Source: Anaspis maculata (taxonomy: Eukaryota; Arthropoda; Insecta; Coleoptera; Scraptiidae). Taken from it: a DNA stretch of 64,000 bases. The notes below the pieces were generated by a model. The model saw only the letters and a list, made by a program, of their open reading frames with translations, did not search any database and was not told the origin of the DNA. The DNA is taken from contig OX421961.1 in NCBI GenBank assembly GCA_949128115.1, positions 87,961,277 to 88,025,276 on the forward strand, given 5' to 3'. Position numbers and translations under genes: made by a program. Below, piece by piece: positions 11,101 through 20,693 of this stretch (position 1 is its first letter; every line of letters starts with the position of its first letter).

Positions 11101-11408
11101 CTTGATAAAATGATTAGGGACATCTGATGGTTTTCTGAATCTGCTGAACTGAAAAAAGAACCATTCATACGATTACACTAGGTACGCCTACAATCTACTT
11201 CAAATTATGGGAAACTTACAGGTCGAACTCTTCGTATTGCAATGGTTAGCCCAACTAAAGCGACTGAATAGCAACCAATCTAGAAATTTCAATAATTTCA
11301 GGCTTCAAGTAACTTTCTTACATAAAATAAAAAAAATACTTGGACACCTCTGTTGTCTTGTTCCATTAAATTCGCGAAACCACTTAGCACTCTCTTTATC
11401 TCGTCCAT
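4832..11408 (-). CDS. C3orf33: C3orf33 homologue (spliced, 4 coding exons, complete)
   Basis: Four exons on the minus strand join in phase 0 into 238 residues: 11408-11340, 11279-11220, 11148-10840 and 5110-4832 (TAG stop). Every intron is GT..AG (donors GTATTT, GTAAGT, GTAAGT; acceptors CTAG, TTCAG, TTTAG). The protein starts MDEIKRVLSG. It has a hydrophobic, probably membrane-spanning segment at about residues 26-39, then a basic RRVRPFSRFRK stretch. The family-typical pattern 'DVPNHFIKERRELTGVV' leads into a nuclease-like/OB-type domain (about 52-200) with VNIGESLVRIGFGQVV near 152. Order and length resemble vertebrate C3orf33. Family members have one membrane anchor and have been linked to the mitochondrial inner membrane; that location is knowledge of the family, not visible here. 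The start context GAAATGG is favourable. No frameshift or internal stop was found, so the gene looks intact. Its last intron holds many transposons. Confidence 0.9.
5507..5545. repeat. Perfect short hairpin
   Basis: AGCCCGAGGGCGTAAAA followed by TTTT and its exact inverse gives a 17-bp stem with almost no loop. It lies in the C3orf33 intron in a block rich in GTAAAG motifs. Probably the core of a small fold-back repeat. Confidence 0.6.
5810..5890. repeat. Dispersed repeat shared with 58110-58175
   Basis: GATACAAGAGCGCG, TTTCAG.CCCGAAGCCGTG and TTGCCATCAT.A recur in the same orientation at 58117-58162. On the minus strand both copies read MMA.TASGLK.RSCI, so a decayed short coding unit cannot be excluded, but flanking sequence differs and no longer frame exists. 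Confidence 0.5.
6382..6479. repeat. Short inverted repeat
   Basis: AAGCGTAAAGCCTGTTTTAG at the left and the inverse (CTAAAACAGTCGCTTTACG) at the right enclose about 50 bases. The centre adds a second stem (TGCCCTCG.TATGCTCGGGCA). It looks like a small fold-back MITE. Confidence 0.55.
6648..6770. repeat. Short inverted repeat (CGATAC..GTTAAAAGTG)
   Basis: CGATACACGCGTTAAAAGTG and CACTTTTAACACTCGTATCG are imperfect inverses around a GC-richer centre (CGCGGGG..CCCCGCT). The same CACTTTTAACACG tract occurs once more near 6525. Fold-back repeat, no gene. Confidence 0.5.
6961..8085. mobile_element. Composite inverted-repeat element with TAGACCGGAG ends
   Basis: Two adjoining inverted-repeat units: 6963-7627, with ends ACCGGAGTTGCGTTC..CTACAGTATTCTGCGATT, and about 7618-8085, with ends CCGGAGAAGTG.TGACGT. 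The extreme ends both read TAGACCGGAG, so the pair may be one element or two that share a boundary. A further MITE (7255-7401) sits inside. No transposase was recognised. Confidence 0.5.
7255..7401. mobile_element. 147-bp MITE, TA-flanked (GGGAGTTT ends)
   Basis: TA-GGGAGTTTGCGTGCA at the left, and the inverse of GGGAGTTTTCGATTTCACGC at the right before TA. Internal inverted blocks around GTACGACGTAACGT. Typical small TA-targeting MITE nested in the 6961-8085 composite. Confidence 0.7.
8086..9146. mobile_element. Palindromic element, AACTGCGCAAC ends with inner CAGGGTGAAATG pair
   Basis: TA-AACTGCGCAACAAATATGTT at the left, inverse before TA at 9146. The arms (to about 8475 and from about 8745) keep GGAGGTGAAGATCAGGAA, GGACCCCCATTTTC and GGAGGATGCTGATTTATCC in both orientations. 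Inside the arms a second pair, TA-CAGGGTGAAATGTAAAAC (8258) and its inverse (about 8983), looks like another terminus. It lies within the C3orf33 intron. Confidence 0.8.
9920..10554. mobile_element. piggyBac-like non-autonomous element (TTAA flanks)
   Basis: TTAA-CACGGTGACTGCCAT at the left and ATGGCAGTCAACGTG-TTAA at the right. The TTAA target and short CACG.TGACTGCCA ends fit piggyBac-type elements. Inside are four copies of the hairpin CTCGGTCTATAAGACCGAG or variants (9935-9953, 9979-9993, 10020-10036, 10361-10379). There is no transposase frame. It sits in the C3orf33 intron. Confidence 0.75.
10840..11148 (-). CDS. C3orf33: C3orf33 homologue, coding exon 3
   Basis: A 309-base, phase-0 exon (103 residues) that starts after TTTTTTCAG and ends AAC|GTAAGT. 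It codes the first half of the nuclease-like domain, including NHFIKERRELTGVV, LPGLPGGELPVKISGV and GISWLQTI. The alternation of short hydrophobic strands fits a small beta barrel. It is the best conserved block of the gene. Confidence 0.9.
11220..11279 (-). CDS. C3orf33: C3orf33 homologue, coding exon 2 (membrane segment)
   Basis: A 60-base, phase-0 exon coding IGCYSVALVGLTIAIRRVRP: a hydrophobic run followed by three arginines, the expected single transmembrane helix with a positive edge. It lies between an acceptor TTTCTAG and a donor CCT|GTAAGT. A TAG just upstream in the same frame is the acceptor itself, which supports the exon start. Confidence 0.88.
11340..11408 (-). CDS. C3orf33: C3orf33 homologue, coding exon 1
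   Basis: Codes for 23 residues (MDEIKRVLSG...NRGVQ) and ends CAA|GTATTT at a codon boundary. The ATG lies in the context GAAATGG (purine at -3, G at +4). The short charged N-terminus precedes the membrane segment of exon 2, as in the family. The 5' untranslated start is not resolved; no TATA box is evident in the 60 bases upstream. Confidence 0.85.
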
Positions 11409-13000
11409 TTCGATGAGATCTGATCAAACCGCGCAAACAAAAATTGTTTGCTCTGAAAATAGAGAAATCTAATAATAAAAATTATTCAAGTTTTCACGAG
11501 GCTGCACATAGAAGACCGTTATGTCATTTTATTTGATGTTGTGATAAAATTATATCAATTTGACACCTCGGTCTCTCGATTGCATATAATCGAAATTTCA
11601 TGGTCACTAAACTCAGCTGGATACTACAGCAATCTTTGTAGCTTTGCACAATGACCGATGATCAGCTCTGCTAACGTTTTATCGGTTTTATAGAGCTCTA
11701 TTTGTACAGACTAGAGGGCGCCAGCGAGCAGGTAATAATGTAGATGAAGTCTTCTGCAAAAGGCTGTAAGCTCTACTCATACTTGCAGTTTTGTACAAAG
11801 CAGTTCGGATATATTCGAATAGAGGCCACTGAGCTCTGCGAAGAAGACAACGACAACATTGTAATTTTTTTTGCGCATTTTCGTTGGAAATCTGCCATTA
11901 GCCGCGCTTTGATGTCCGTCCGTCCGTCCGTCTGTCTTGTAGTTAAAGTCCTCACAAAGGAGAAGTAGCTATTTTTCTGCGGATGGGAATAGGCCAAAAA
12001 AAAAAATTGGTTTGGCCAAGCGTTGCAAAAAAAAGTTGAAAAATGTTTAAAGAGAGGGTACCTACCTATTTAACATTGCGGTGAAATATTTAGCATCGTG
12101 AAGAATTTCTCCTAAACGAAAAGTCGTAGCGTAGCGCATTGCGATTTTCTGAAATAGTTAGGGGCTAAAATATACATGAACCCTGCATTTTGGGGTCAAA
12201 GCATGCCACTTGGCATAGTTGTTGTATGAACCATATTCTTCCGATTCTGAAGTGCAGACATCGGCGGCAGCCGTGCAGTCTCTCTCTACAGGGTGAATAA
12301 GAAAAAAGAAGGACAAAAAGTTGTAACTCATGAACCATAAGAGACAGCGGCGTGTTAATCGGCACATACGGTCTACTGTTTATGCTGGTGGAGTTCCATC
12401 AAAGCATTTTTCAATGTCATGAAGAGTTTCGGTAATATCTTGAGCACACTGTTTTTTGTCGTAAAAACGATGCGGAGTATTTTCTCGGTTCAGTCAAATT
12501 TTTTATAATATGAATATTATTGAAATAACGTGTATATACTCGGCGCATGCCATGTAGGAACCCAATTGTCCCGGTCGAGAGTGGAGCGCAGGATCACAGA
12601 AGAAAAATTATTCTGATGGTGTTTCAGGACTTACTCCACGTTCAATCGCACGCGGTACTTCCAAAGAACGGTTCAGGGTATGTTTTGCTGAGAGGAATTC
12701 AGTAATTTCGATTCAGAACATTGAAAAAATTCAGTTTGAACTTAGTGTTGAAAATAGCTCACTCTTTGGAATGCCCCTCTTCAAGAAGATACACCATCAA
12801 AATTTTGACTCCACAAACGAATTTAGGGGATACGAATTTTTGGGAATCAACGTGTTGATCATGTCCTTATTGATTTTTTGTAGGTGAAAATAAAATAAAA
12901 CCAATTTGTGAGATCTGCCGAAGAACTTATTTTTTTTCATAATGAAAAAATCCCGGGACAAGGCGATAAACGCCGTCAATGTTTACGATATATTCGTAAG
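11409..13000. other. Unassigned stretch upstream of the C3orf33 homologue
   Basis: It should contain the promoter, but no clear TATA or initiator is visible. A (GTCC)n tract lies at 11914-11935. One unpaired CTACAGGGTGAATAAG terminus is at 12287. No exon was recognised. Confidence 0.4.
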
Positions 13001-13049
13001 TTTCCTGTTTGATTAATAAAAAGAACTAATAAGATGTTTAGTGGGAGTT

Positions 13050-13545
13050 TTAGCACCTTGAACTTTTAGGAGCCCCTCGAGCCCTCTTCCGGTGAAAATT
13101 CGGCGTGGCTCCACCTTTTATCTGAAAGAGGGGCCCATTCTGAGTATGTGTACCAAATTTCATGCTTTCATCACCATTTGCAAGGTTCATCCCGATTTTG
13201 GCTCTTAGCGCCCGCACTACATCAGTAATTTCAAAACCGTTTTGAGACAATGCATCGCACTTCATGATTTTCACATTGGAATTTGAAAAAAATTTTTTTT
13301 GCAAACGAGGGTTTGATGAAGTTGTCGCAATTTTTCACTTTTTTACATATCACCCTGTATAAATGTTACATGCAGTTTCTTGATATTCACAATTACAGGA
13401 TCTGTTAAGGATAGATTGGGCTAGTAAACGCAATAAACAGAATGGAAATGATTTTTGGTAATCGAAAGTTATTGGCCGTCAAAGTCAAGCCATTCTTTTG
13501 GTGGCGACAACCTCGGCGACAACTTCATTGTGGAGCAGTTTATAT
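13050..13545. mobile_element. Single-ended relative of the 8086-9146 element
   Basis: From 13330 rightwards the sequence follows the right arm of the 8086-9146 palindrome: TTTACATATCACCCTGTA, ACATGCAGTTTCTTGAT.TTCAC, CAATAAACAGAATGG, GTTATTGGCCGTCAAAGTC, GCGACAAC and finally GAGCAGTT-TA. No inverted partner was found to the left, so it is a monomer or a truncated copy; the left limit is uncertain. Confidence 0.5.
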
Positions 13546-14522
13546 GCATCGAGCGCAATGGACGCCATTTAACTGATGTAATTTTCAAGTGTGGACTTTC
13601 AAGATATGTCGGGAGAAAACTGAGACTCTGCTCTTTCATATAAAAAAAAAGAAAATGAGAATCCGTTGGGTAAGTTTTTTGTAATTAACGAATGAAAACG
13701 GGACACTCTTAATTTGACATCCTTTACCTATTGATCACAATGTTGTTGTTAGGTACTTATTCTATAAGGTAGGTATACCTAGGTTTAGGTTATCAAATCT
13801 AAATTAGGATCGGAATTACTGAATTCCTCATTAGAAACTGAGAATCAAAACACGACAGCGCTGTGGCTTCCAGTGTTCGCTTTCAATTTATGTTGGTTAG
13901 AATCGATACAAGTGGCAACTGGCAAAGGATGAAGAGAGAGAAAAAAGGACCCGGCTATCTACCTCCCGATTCAAGAGCGCGATAAATTTCTTCATTCAAT
14001 TGAAGCGTAAAAATACGGCTAGAAATGTTGGAAACAATTTATTGTTGGTTACTGCCGCAACGACGCATTTGTTATTTCAAAGTTATGGACCCCAATTTAC
14101 AGCCGCGAAGAAGTTGTTCCAACAAACAACAAAACTCCATCCTCTCTCGCTAGCTCTCTGCAACCCAAAAATAACAACGGAACAATCCAATATCTAGGGA
14201 ATTGTAATCGAGAACCGGCCGAAACCATAACAAAAACACATAAGGACGTAATATCGAATATCATACAGCCATAAAACTTGCTATTCCTTTTTACTGTCCC
14301 ATACATTGTAAGTTGTGCCCTTTGCAGGCATTCCCTTTTGCTCCTTGTCGTTGGGTTTAAAATCGCTTGCATGCGAGACGCGAGCTTTCGCCATCCGGAG
14401 TTGTTGTACCAGGACCGTAATATCGATGGTAATAATAACAATTTCTCTTGAAATGGGAAACGAAATAGTAGAGCAAGAGAGCAAGTATAACTTTGCATCA
14501 ATATTTTGTTATTTATATTATA

Positions 14523-14653
14523 CGGGGTGTTTATAAGAGACTGTGATCGCGGCAGGCTTGGGTCAGGCCGAAAAACGTAGTAACAGGCGCAATTGTAGTG
14601 ATCGAGAGGGGATTCCAAAGGCGATGCGATCACAAACGTTTATAAACACCCGG
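14523..14653 (+). mobile_element. 131-bp MITE, copy 1 (GGGTGTTTATAA ends)
   Basis: TA-CGGGGTGTTTATAAGAGAC to the inverse TTTATAAACACCCG-G followed by TA. It is almost identical over its full 131 bases, in reverse orientation, to 40632-40762. TA flanks and the short inverted ends indicate a Tc1/mariner-type MITE. Confidence 0.85.
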
Positions 14654-14754
14654 TATGTTGTCTGAAAATTTCAACGATCTTCAAAAAAAATTAAGGCATT
14701 TGCATTTTTATGTATACTTTATAAAAACTTGGAAACAAAGACTATCTTGAGGTA

Positions 14755-14790
14755 CTATACTACTACTACTACTACTACTACTACTGAGCG
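14755..14790. repeat. (ACT)n microsatellite
   Basis: About ten tandem ACT/TAC units in a row just upstream of AATGATGATG-type sequence. Simple repeat. Confidence 0.85.
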
Positions 14791-15235
14791 CGGAGTATGA
14801 TGATGATCGCCTTTATAAATCAGACGAAGGACCGTGAACGTAAACCCGTAAACCGCGAGTCTCTACTGGCCACCTTGGCAACATTATTTCTGCTTCCAAC
14901 CACGATTATTTTAAGGAGCTTACGTATAAGTCTCTTACCTTACCTACACGGTGAAATGCACATGAATCCGTGTATTTTTTTTCTCGAGAACCATGAAATG
15001 TTGGATTAACTAACGAAGCGAAAAATTCGCTCATACCATATACTTTCGCTCATACGTCCTCATCCATTTTATTTCTACACCTGAAGTTTCCCCCATTTCG
15101 TGACAGTAATGGCTGAATATATATTTTTATTTGTGTTAAGATTATGGCTACAGCCCTATGAAGGAGTCTAGGTGTCATCGTACAGCCCACCTCAGATTAT
15201 GAATATTTTTACTCAAAAAATCTCTTCCAATATTC

Positions 15236-15768
15236 TGTTACGTATTTCGCGTACAGGCTCATTTATAATTGAGACGATCGTTTTAAAACACACACTTTTT
15301 ATTACTACGTAGTCACTACAAAAATACACGCCAACAATTATTTACGCTTGGAAATATCGCTGAGACTACTTCGCTTTTAATCCGCTGTCTGTCGCCTTGC
15401 TAATAATTAGCCTTTAATAATACTGTCTAGGCCGAGGACGGTGCTTTATATAGCTCCCGACTAATTATCTCGAACGTTCCATGGGTCCTCCAGCGAATTC
15501 CACAGTGACCCCAGTATGGTATACGGTTTCCATGCGACTCCCGAAAAATCCTACATAATTCGCGGACATCATAAACGTGTGGTGAATACGGCACCTCCGC
15601 CAAAATGGACAGATGTGTCTTGACCCACCGTCGAAGGCTCCATGCATTTCAGTCACCAAGCCATCGCGTATTATTCCGGAAATGTCCAGAGCCCCGCACT
15701 TGTACACTGCGACCTAATGGAAATAGTTTAGAAAGATCGCGTGTTCTCCAGAACCGCCGCTCGTAACA
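15236..15768 (-). mobile_element. Solo LTR, family 1, copy 1
   Basis: Reads on the minus strand TGTTACGAGCGGCGG ... GAAATACGTAACA. Shared blocks with the copies at 50410 and 62840 include CACGCGATCTTTCT, GTCGCAGTGTACAAGTG, a TATATAA box and AATAAA.AGTGTGTGTTTT before the end. No gag-pol was found on either side, so it is a solo LTR. No clean target duplication is visible. Confidence 0.75.
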
Positions 15769-17021
15769 ATAGTGTGCAGTTATTCTGCAGCGAATTGAAC
15801 GTCAAAAACCCATCCTTTTTGTTGTTGTTGATAAAATACTGTATACCTATGTGTACAGATTTTTCTGTGACCTTGCATGAAACTGATAAGAAGGTAATTG
15901 TTTTCAGAATTTTTAATTAAGTAAGTATTTGACCAATAGCTGTTAGAGGTGGGAAGTTCAAATTTTGAGAAGAAAAGTTCCTCTACAGTGCAATATCTAC
16001 CTACATACCACGATTACCACGACATAGTGGTACATACGGTCAAATTTTCAAAGAACCAGTGGCAGCGGAGTTAGCCGAGTTGGATTAGGTTGAACTGCCA
16101 GAGACCAAAATAATTCATGACATCTCCCTAGTTTTTTCATTTTCATGTTAATTTTGGATTTGCTTTGAGTTATATTATGGGAAAAGCGGCGCTCGTCAGG
16201 GTACCGACATTTCGCGCCAGAGGCCGCCATCGTGATGACATAAGTGACGATTCCCTATTAAAAACTTTGTTTTACTTTTTATCTTTGAGGAACTATAACA
16301 CCTCTAGGAAGGACTTTGGCAAAAATGTGACTCCTAATATTCAACTAATTTTTTTGGAGGATCACTTCCCAAAGTGGTACGCAAGACCCAACAACTTTTA
16401 CGGGCTTTTATGACTTATTATTTTCCTCATTTATTTTAATTATAGGTAGGCTACAATATGCACTCACCTGCGTACTTACAGATTGATGGGATTTATAAGC
16501 CATGGATTGCAGGGATCACTTCTAATACCTACAAGCCGATATTGAGTCAGCGCTACCATTGCGCTACCCTCAAACCACGTGTCAGCCACGTGAGTCACTA
16601 TTAGTCGGTTTAAACATATTAGAAATTCTACAAAGAACGAATCCTCATTTATTGTCATCGATATCCGCATCAGCCACATTTTTCTTCCTCATTATTTTGT
16701 TATCTCATTAATAATATATCATACTTTCATACATCTTCGAAACTTCTCGTCTCTGATGATGATGATGATCTCAATAATGATGATTGTGATGCGGCTAGGC
16801 AATGCTGCCTATTTAGGTATATACCTATCAATCCTATCATGATTAGTTAATAATGAAGTTTGATAATTGATTTGCAATGGCAGTTTGAAACATCCGACAT
16901 TCAGGAAAATTGTGATGTTTCATCAGTTTACATATTAATAATAATTCGCCGGATTCGCCCAGCAAATTGTGCATTTGACGTGCACTGCACCAACCGTCAT
17001 TAACAGAGCCTGATAGGAATA
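15769..17021. other. Unassigned non-coding stretch
   Basis: AT-rich; a (GAT)n tract lies near 16755. Short frames here are not supported by any domain. Confidence 0.45.
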
Positions 17022-18640
17022 GTCCAGTCAAATTAAGCAAAAATCGGGTCAAACCGGAAATAAATTCGGAAGTTGACAAAATTTGGTGGATCGATGCAGA
17101 ATTCAACGTAGAATAACATACTGAAATTCCCGAAAATTTGAAGGCTTGGATTTTTTTTTAGGACCAATAAAAGAGCACCATCCTTGGAAGTTTTCGATTT
17201 TTTTCTGAATAACTTGCAAACTAATACCTTTAGAACACCAATACTCGCAAGGCAAATGTAGCCCGTTGAATTCCCAAGAGATCAGTACTAAACTCATTAC
17301 TTTCTGATCAATAGCCTTTGAGATACAGCGTCTGCCGGAACGCAGTGAAAATTGCTCAAACATTATTTCCGGATTTTACGTAACAATTTGCATAGTGTCA
17401 GTTCACGGGTTGTAACATGGACAGCAAATGTGCGGATTTCAATCTGTTTTACGTGTTTGGAAAGCCAATTCAACATTCGGTATCACACTTTTATCTAGAA
17501 GTCGCCAACTTCAAAATAGTACTTTTCCTCGACCTTTGAAATCGATACTTGATGTCCCGAAGAATCCCCAAAAATCGATTTTTTTCATACCATGCCATTT
17601 ACCTAATTTTCTAAGTAGGACAAAACCATCCAGGGAATATACGAAGAATTGAATACCAAAAAAATAACATCTAACGGGATCTTTTTCCCAGTGATGGATC
17701 CTGAGTTATATGGATTGAAAGACTACAACGATCTATTTGGAAGAAAGATAGGTAGTTCGGACACTAACTGCTAAATACTGTACGGACCTTGCATTTGATG
17801 ATGCAAAATTCCACTTAGCAGACGTATTGAATATACTTATGTACTTTCCACGTCTGCCAAGTGACATCTTACACCTCAAATGCAAGGTCCGTACAGTATT
17901 CAGCAGTTAGTGTCGGACCACCCAGTTTTTTGTCCAAATAGGTCGTTTTAGTCTTTCAACTCATAAAACTCTGGAACCATCACTGGGAAAAAGATCCGGA
18001 ACATGTTGTTTTTTTGGTATTCAATTCTTTATATATTCCCTGGATGATTTTGCTCTACTTGAAAAATTGGGCAAATGGCATGCTATGAAAAAAATCGATT
18101 TTTGGGGATTCTTCGGGTAATCAAGTATCAATTTCAGAGGTCGAGGAAAAGTACCATTTTGGAGTTGGCGACTTCTAGACAAAAGTGTGATACCAAAGGT
18201 TGAATTGGCTTTCAAAAAATGTAAAACACAATGAAATCCGCACATCTGCTGTCTACGTTACAGCCCCTGAACTGACATTTTGCAAATTGTTACGTAAAAT
18301 CCGGAAATAAATTTTGAGTGATTTTCACTGCGTCTTAGCAGACGCTGTATCTCATAGGCTTTTGACCATAGAGTGATAAATTTAGTACTGATCTCTTGAG
18401 AATTTAACGGGCTACATTTGCTTCGCTGGTCTTTGTGTTCTAAAGGTGATAGTTTACAAGTTATTCAGAAAAAAACAAAAATTTCCAAGGATGGCGCTCT
18501 TTTATTGGCCCTATAAAAAAAGCCAAGCCTTGGAATTTTCGGGAATTTCTGTATGATATTCCACGTTAAATTCCGCATCGATCCACCAAATTTTGTCAAC
18601 TTCCGAATTTATTTCCGGTTAAAACCTATTTTGACTGGAC
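17022..18640. mobile_element. 1.6-kb palindromic element (GTCCAGTCAAA ends, TA flanks)
   Basis: TA-GTCCAGTCAAA at both ends. The arms are about 790 bases with matching blocks such as ACCGGAAATAAATTCGGAAG, TGGTGGATCGATGC and GGTCCGTACAGTATT in both orientations, and a loop of only about 25 bases near 17827-17851. No transposase trace was recognised. Confidence 0.82.
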
Positions 18641-19140
18641 TAGAAATGTAAGGGAGCATTATACAACATTCGCATTTAATTTACCCAATGCATAAATGCG
18701 AGGCATAATGTATACATACAGTGCGTGGCAAAAGTTCGGAATAATAATGGATTTATTATCTTTCCTGTCCGGAATATCGATTTTTTTTTTGACAGGTCGA
18801 ATTGATTTCTCGAGTGATTTCTTTTGAAGAAATACTTTCCAGTGATTTTTATTTTTCTATCCCTCACCGTTTTCAGGCAGTGACGTCATCGATTTCTTTT
18901 TCAATAGCAACCCCTAATTTTTTTTCTAGATTTGGATAGATTATAAAATTCTGTTCTCAACAATATGCACATGTATGACATCTAGGTCACTAGTTCTGGA
19001 GATATTAATTTTCTGATATCGAAAAACAAGAATTGAGTTTTAATGAACTTTTCACCAAATAAACAGATTTTTATTGCAAAAATAGGAAGTGGAATGTGTG
19101 TAACTCAAACTACATCTACTTACAAAAACTATCAAGGTAA

Positions 19141-19400
19141 ATATTCAAACTGACCGCCATTTTCTTCTTGGCAGTACGCCAATCGAGCTTGAAACTCGGA
19201 TCGAACTTTTTGGAAAGTTTCGGGCTGTATTGTTCATGTTTCGTCCCGAAATCTCTCTTTCAACTGGTCGATGCTATTTGGCCGATTGAAATAAATCTTC
19301 CCTTTGATTTAGCCCCATAAGAAAAAATCTATCGGAGTTAGATCTAGGGAGAGTCGGCCGGCCATTCAATGAAGCCTCGCCGACCAATCTAAAATACTTA
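19141..19400 (-). pseudogene. Transposase C-terminal remnant (left arm)
   Basis: The minus strand reads, with one frame slip and stops, DLTPIDFFLWG (19312-19344; third catalytic aspartate block of the DDE/D fold), then IKGKIYFNRPNSIDQL, IQPETF, LAYCQEENGGQFEY. This order is the usual C-terminus of insect IS630/Tc1/mariner-type transposases that start with a DUF4817-like helix-turn-helix domain. At least two in-frame stops make it non-functional. Confidence 0.75.
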
Positions 19401-19554
19401 GGTCTGTTACGGGATGACCTGATTCCGGCGTTGGCGCGGTTCCTTACGTTGAGAAAGATCTGGATCTGTATCGTACAGGTGAGGAACCGCGCCAACCCGG
19501 GATCAGGTCATCCCGTTACAGATCCAAGTATTTTGGATCGGTCGGCAAGGATTT

Positions 19555-19795
19555 ATTGAATGGCTGGCTCGGTCCTCAGATCTAACTCTGGTAGATTTCT
19601 TCTAATGGGGCTACATCAAAGGGAAGGTTTATTTGTATCGGCCTAATAGCATCGACTAGTTGAAAGAGAGAATTCGGGACAAAATAAGGACAATACAGCC
19701 CGAAACTCTCCAAAATGGTCGATCCGAGTTTCAAGCTTGATTGGCGTACTGCCAAGAAGAAAATGGCCGTCAGTTTGAACATTTAGTTCAAGTTT
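19555..19795 (+). pseudogene. Transposase C-terminal remnant (right arm)
   Basis: Mirror copy of the left-arm remnant: DLTLVDFF, stop, WGYIKGKVY.YRPNSID, LKERIRDKIRTIQPETLQ, LAYCQEENGRQFEHL. Three stops are visible. Its disabling changes differ from those of the left arm, so the two arms have decayed separately since the inverted dimer formed. Confidence 0.75.
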
Positions 19796-20182
19796 TTAGA
19801 GTTTAGAGTTTTTACTTTCGTTTTTGCAATAAAAATCTGTTTATTTGATGAAAAGTTTAATAAAACCCTATTCTTGTTTTTCGATATCAAAAAATTTATA
19901 TATCTCTCTCTGAACTATTGACCTAAATGTCATACATGTGCATATTGTTTGAGATCAGAATTTTATAATCTATCCAACTCTAGAAAAAAAATTAGGGGTT
20001 GCTATTCGAAAAAAAATCGATGACGTCACTGCCTGAAAACGGTGAGAGGTAGAAAAATAAAAATTATTGGAAAATATTTCTGAGAAATCAATTCGACCTG
20101 TCCAAGAGTTTTTCGATATTCCGGAAAGGAAGGAAAATAAATCGAATATTCCAAACTTTTGCCGCGCGCTGTATTATGTATA

Positions 20183-20693
20183 GGGAGCGGATTTATATGC
20201 GGTAAAAAAGCTCAAAATATGCAGTTTATATGCGCTTGAAAAGTTTCAAAATATGCGGTAAAAATGTTCAAATAAAGCAATATATGCGAGTAAATATGTG
20301 ATATAAGCTGCAAAAATGGTGAAAATTCCAGCATTTACATGTAAAACCAACCAACCAACTTTGACCATCAAAGTAAAAAAAAATTCTTCAGTATATTTTC
20401 AATTTTTTTTTGTTTTGAAATGAAAAAATCGTGATTCTCTAGCTAATATAGATGAAATGACTAGAATATTGACAAATATTCAGTTATATGCATAAATATT
20501 GACTAAATATGCGTCTATATGCGATTATATGGACTATCAATTTATATGCGCGGTAAAAAGTCAAAATAATAAATTATATGCGAAATAAAACTTGGTATTT
20601 GGGTTCCTTATAGATGGAAACGTCAAGCTGCAAGTCGACAGTTGCATCCAGCTTAGCGAATAGAACATGTGAAAAATTATAAATCCGCTCTCT
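20183..20693. mobile_element. MITE with GGAGCGGATTTATA ends and internal TATATGCG motifs
   Basis: GGGAGCGGATTTATA at the left and its inverse (TATAAATCCGCTCTC) at the right. Inside, ATATGCGGTAAAAA, ATATGCGCTTG, ATATGCGAG and similar words recur about ten times, a subterminal-motif pattern. Flanks TATGTATA and TCTATATA are similar but not identical, so an 8-bp (hAT-like) duplication is only possible. Confidence 0.55.

Larger units (their letters stand above)
18719..20171. mobile_element. Palindromic Tc1/mariner-type element with transposase halves in both arms
   Basis: TA-CAGTGCGTGGCAAAAGTTC at the left, and the inverse (AACTTTTGCCGCGCGCTG-TA) at the right. The arms of about 720 bases meet at a loop of about 35 bases (19445-19475). 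Each arm ends inward with the decayed 3' part of an IS630/Tc1/mariner-type transposase, pointing outward from the centre to the nearest terminus. It is therefore an inverted dimer of the 3' half of a transposon. Confidence 0.85.

Noticed and set aside
14097..14633. Longest open frame of the window (178 codons, minus strand)
   Set aside because: It runs through most of the 131-bp MITE and unrelated flank, has no recognisable domain, and its MITE part is repeated at 40632 without the rest. Chance frame.
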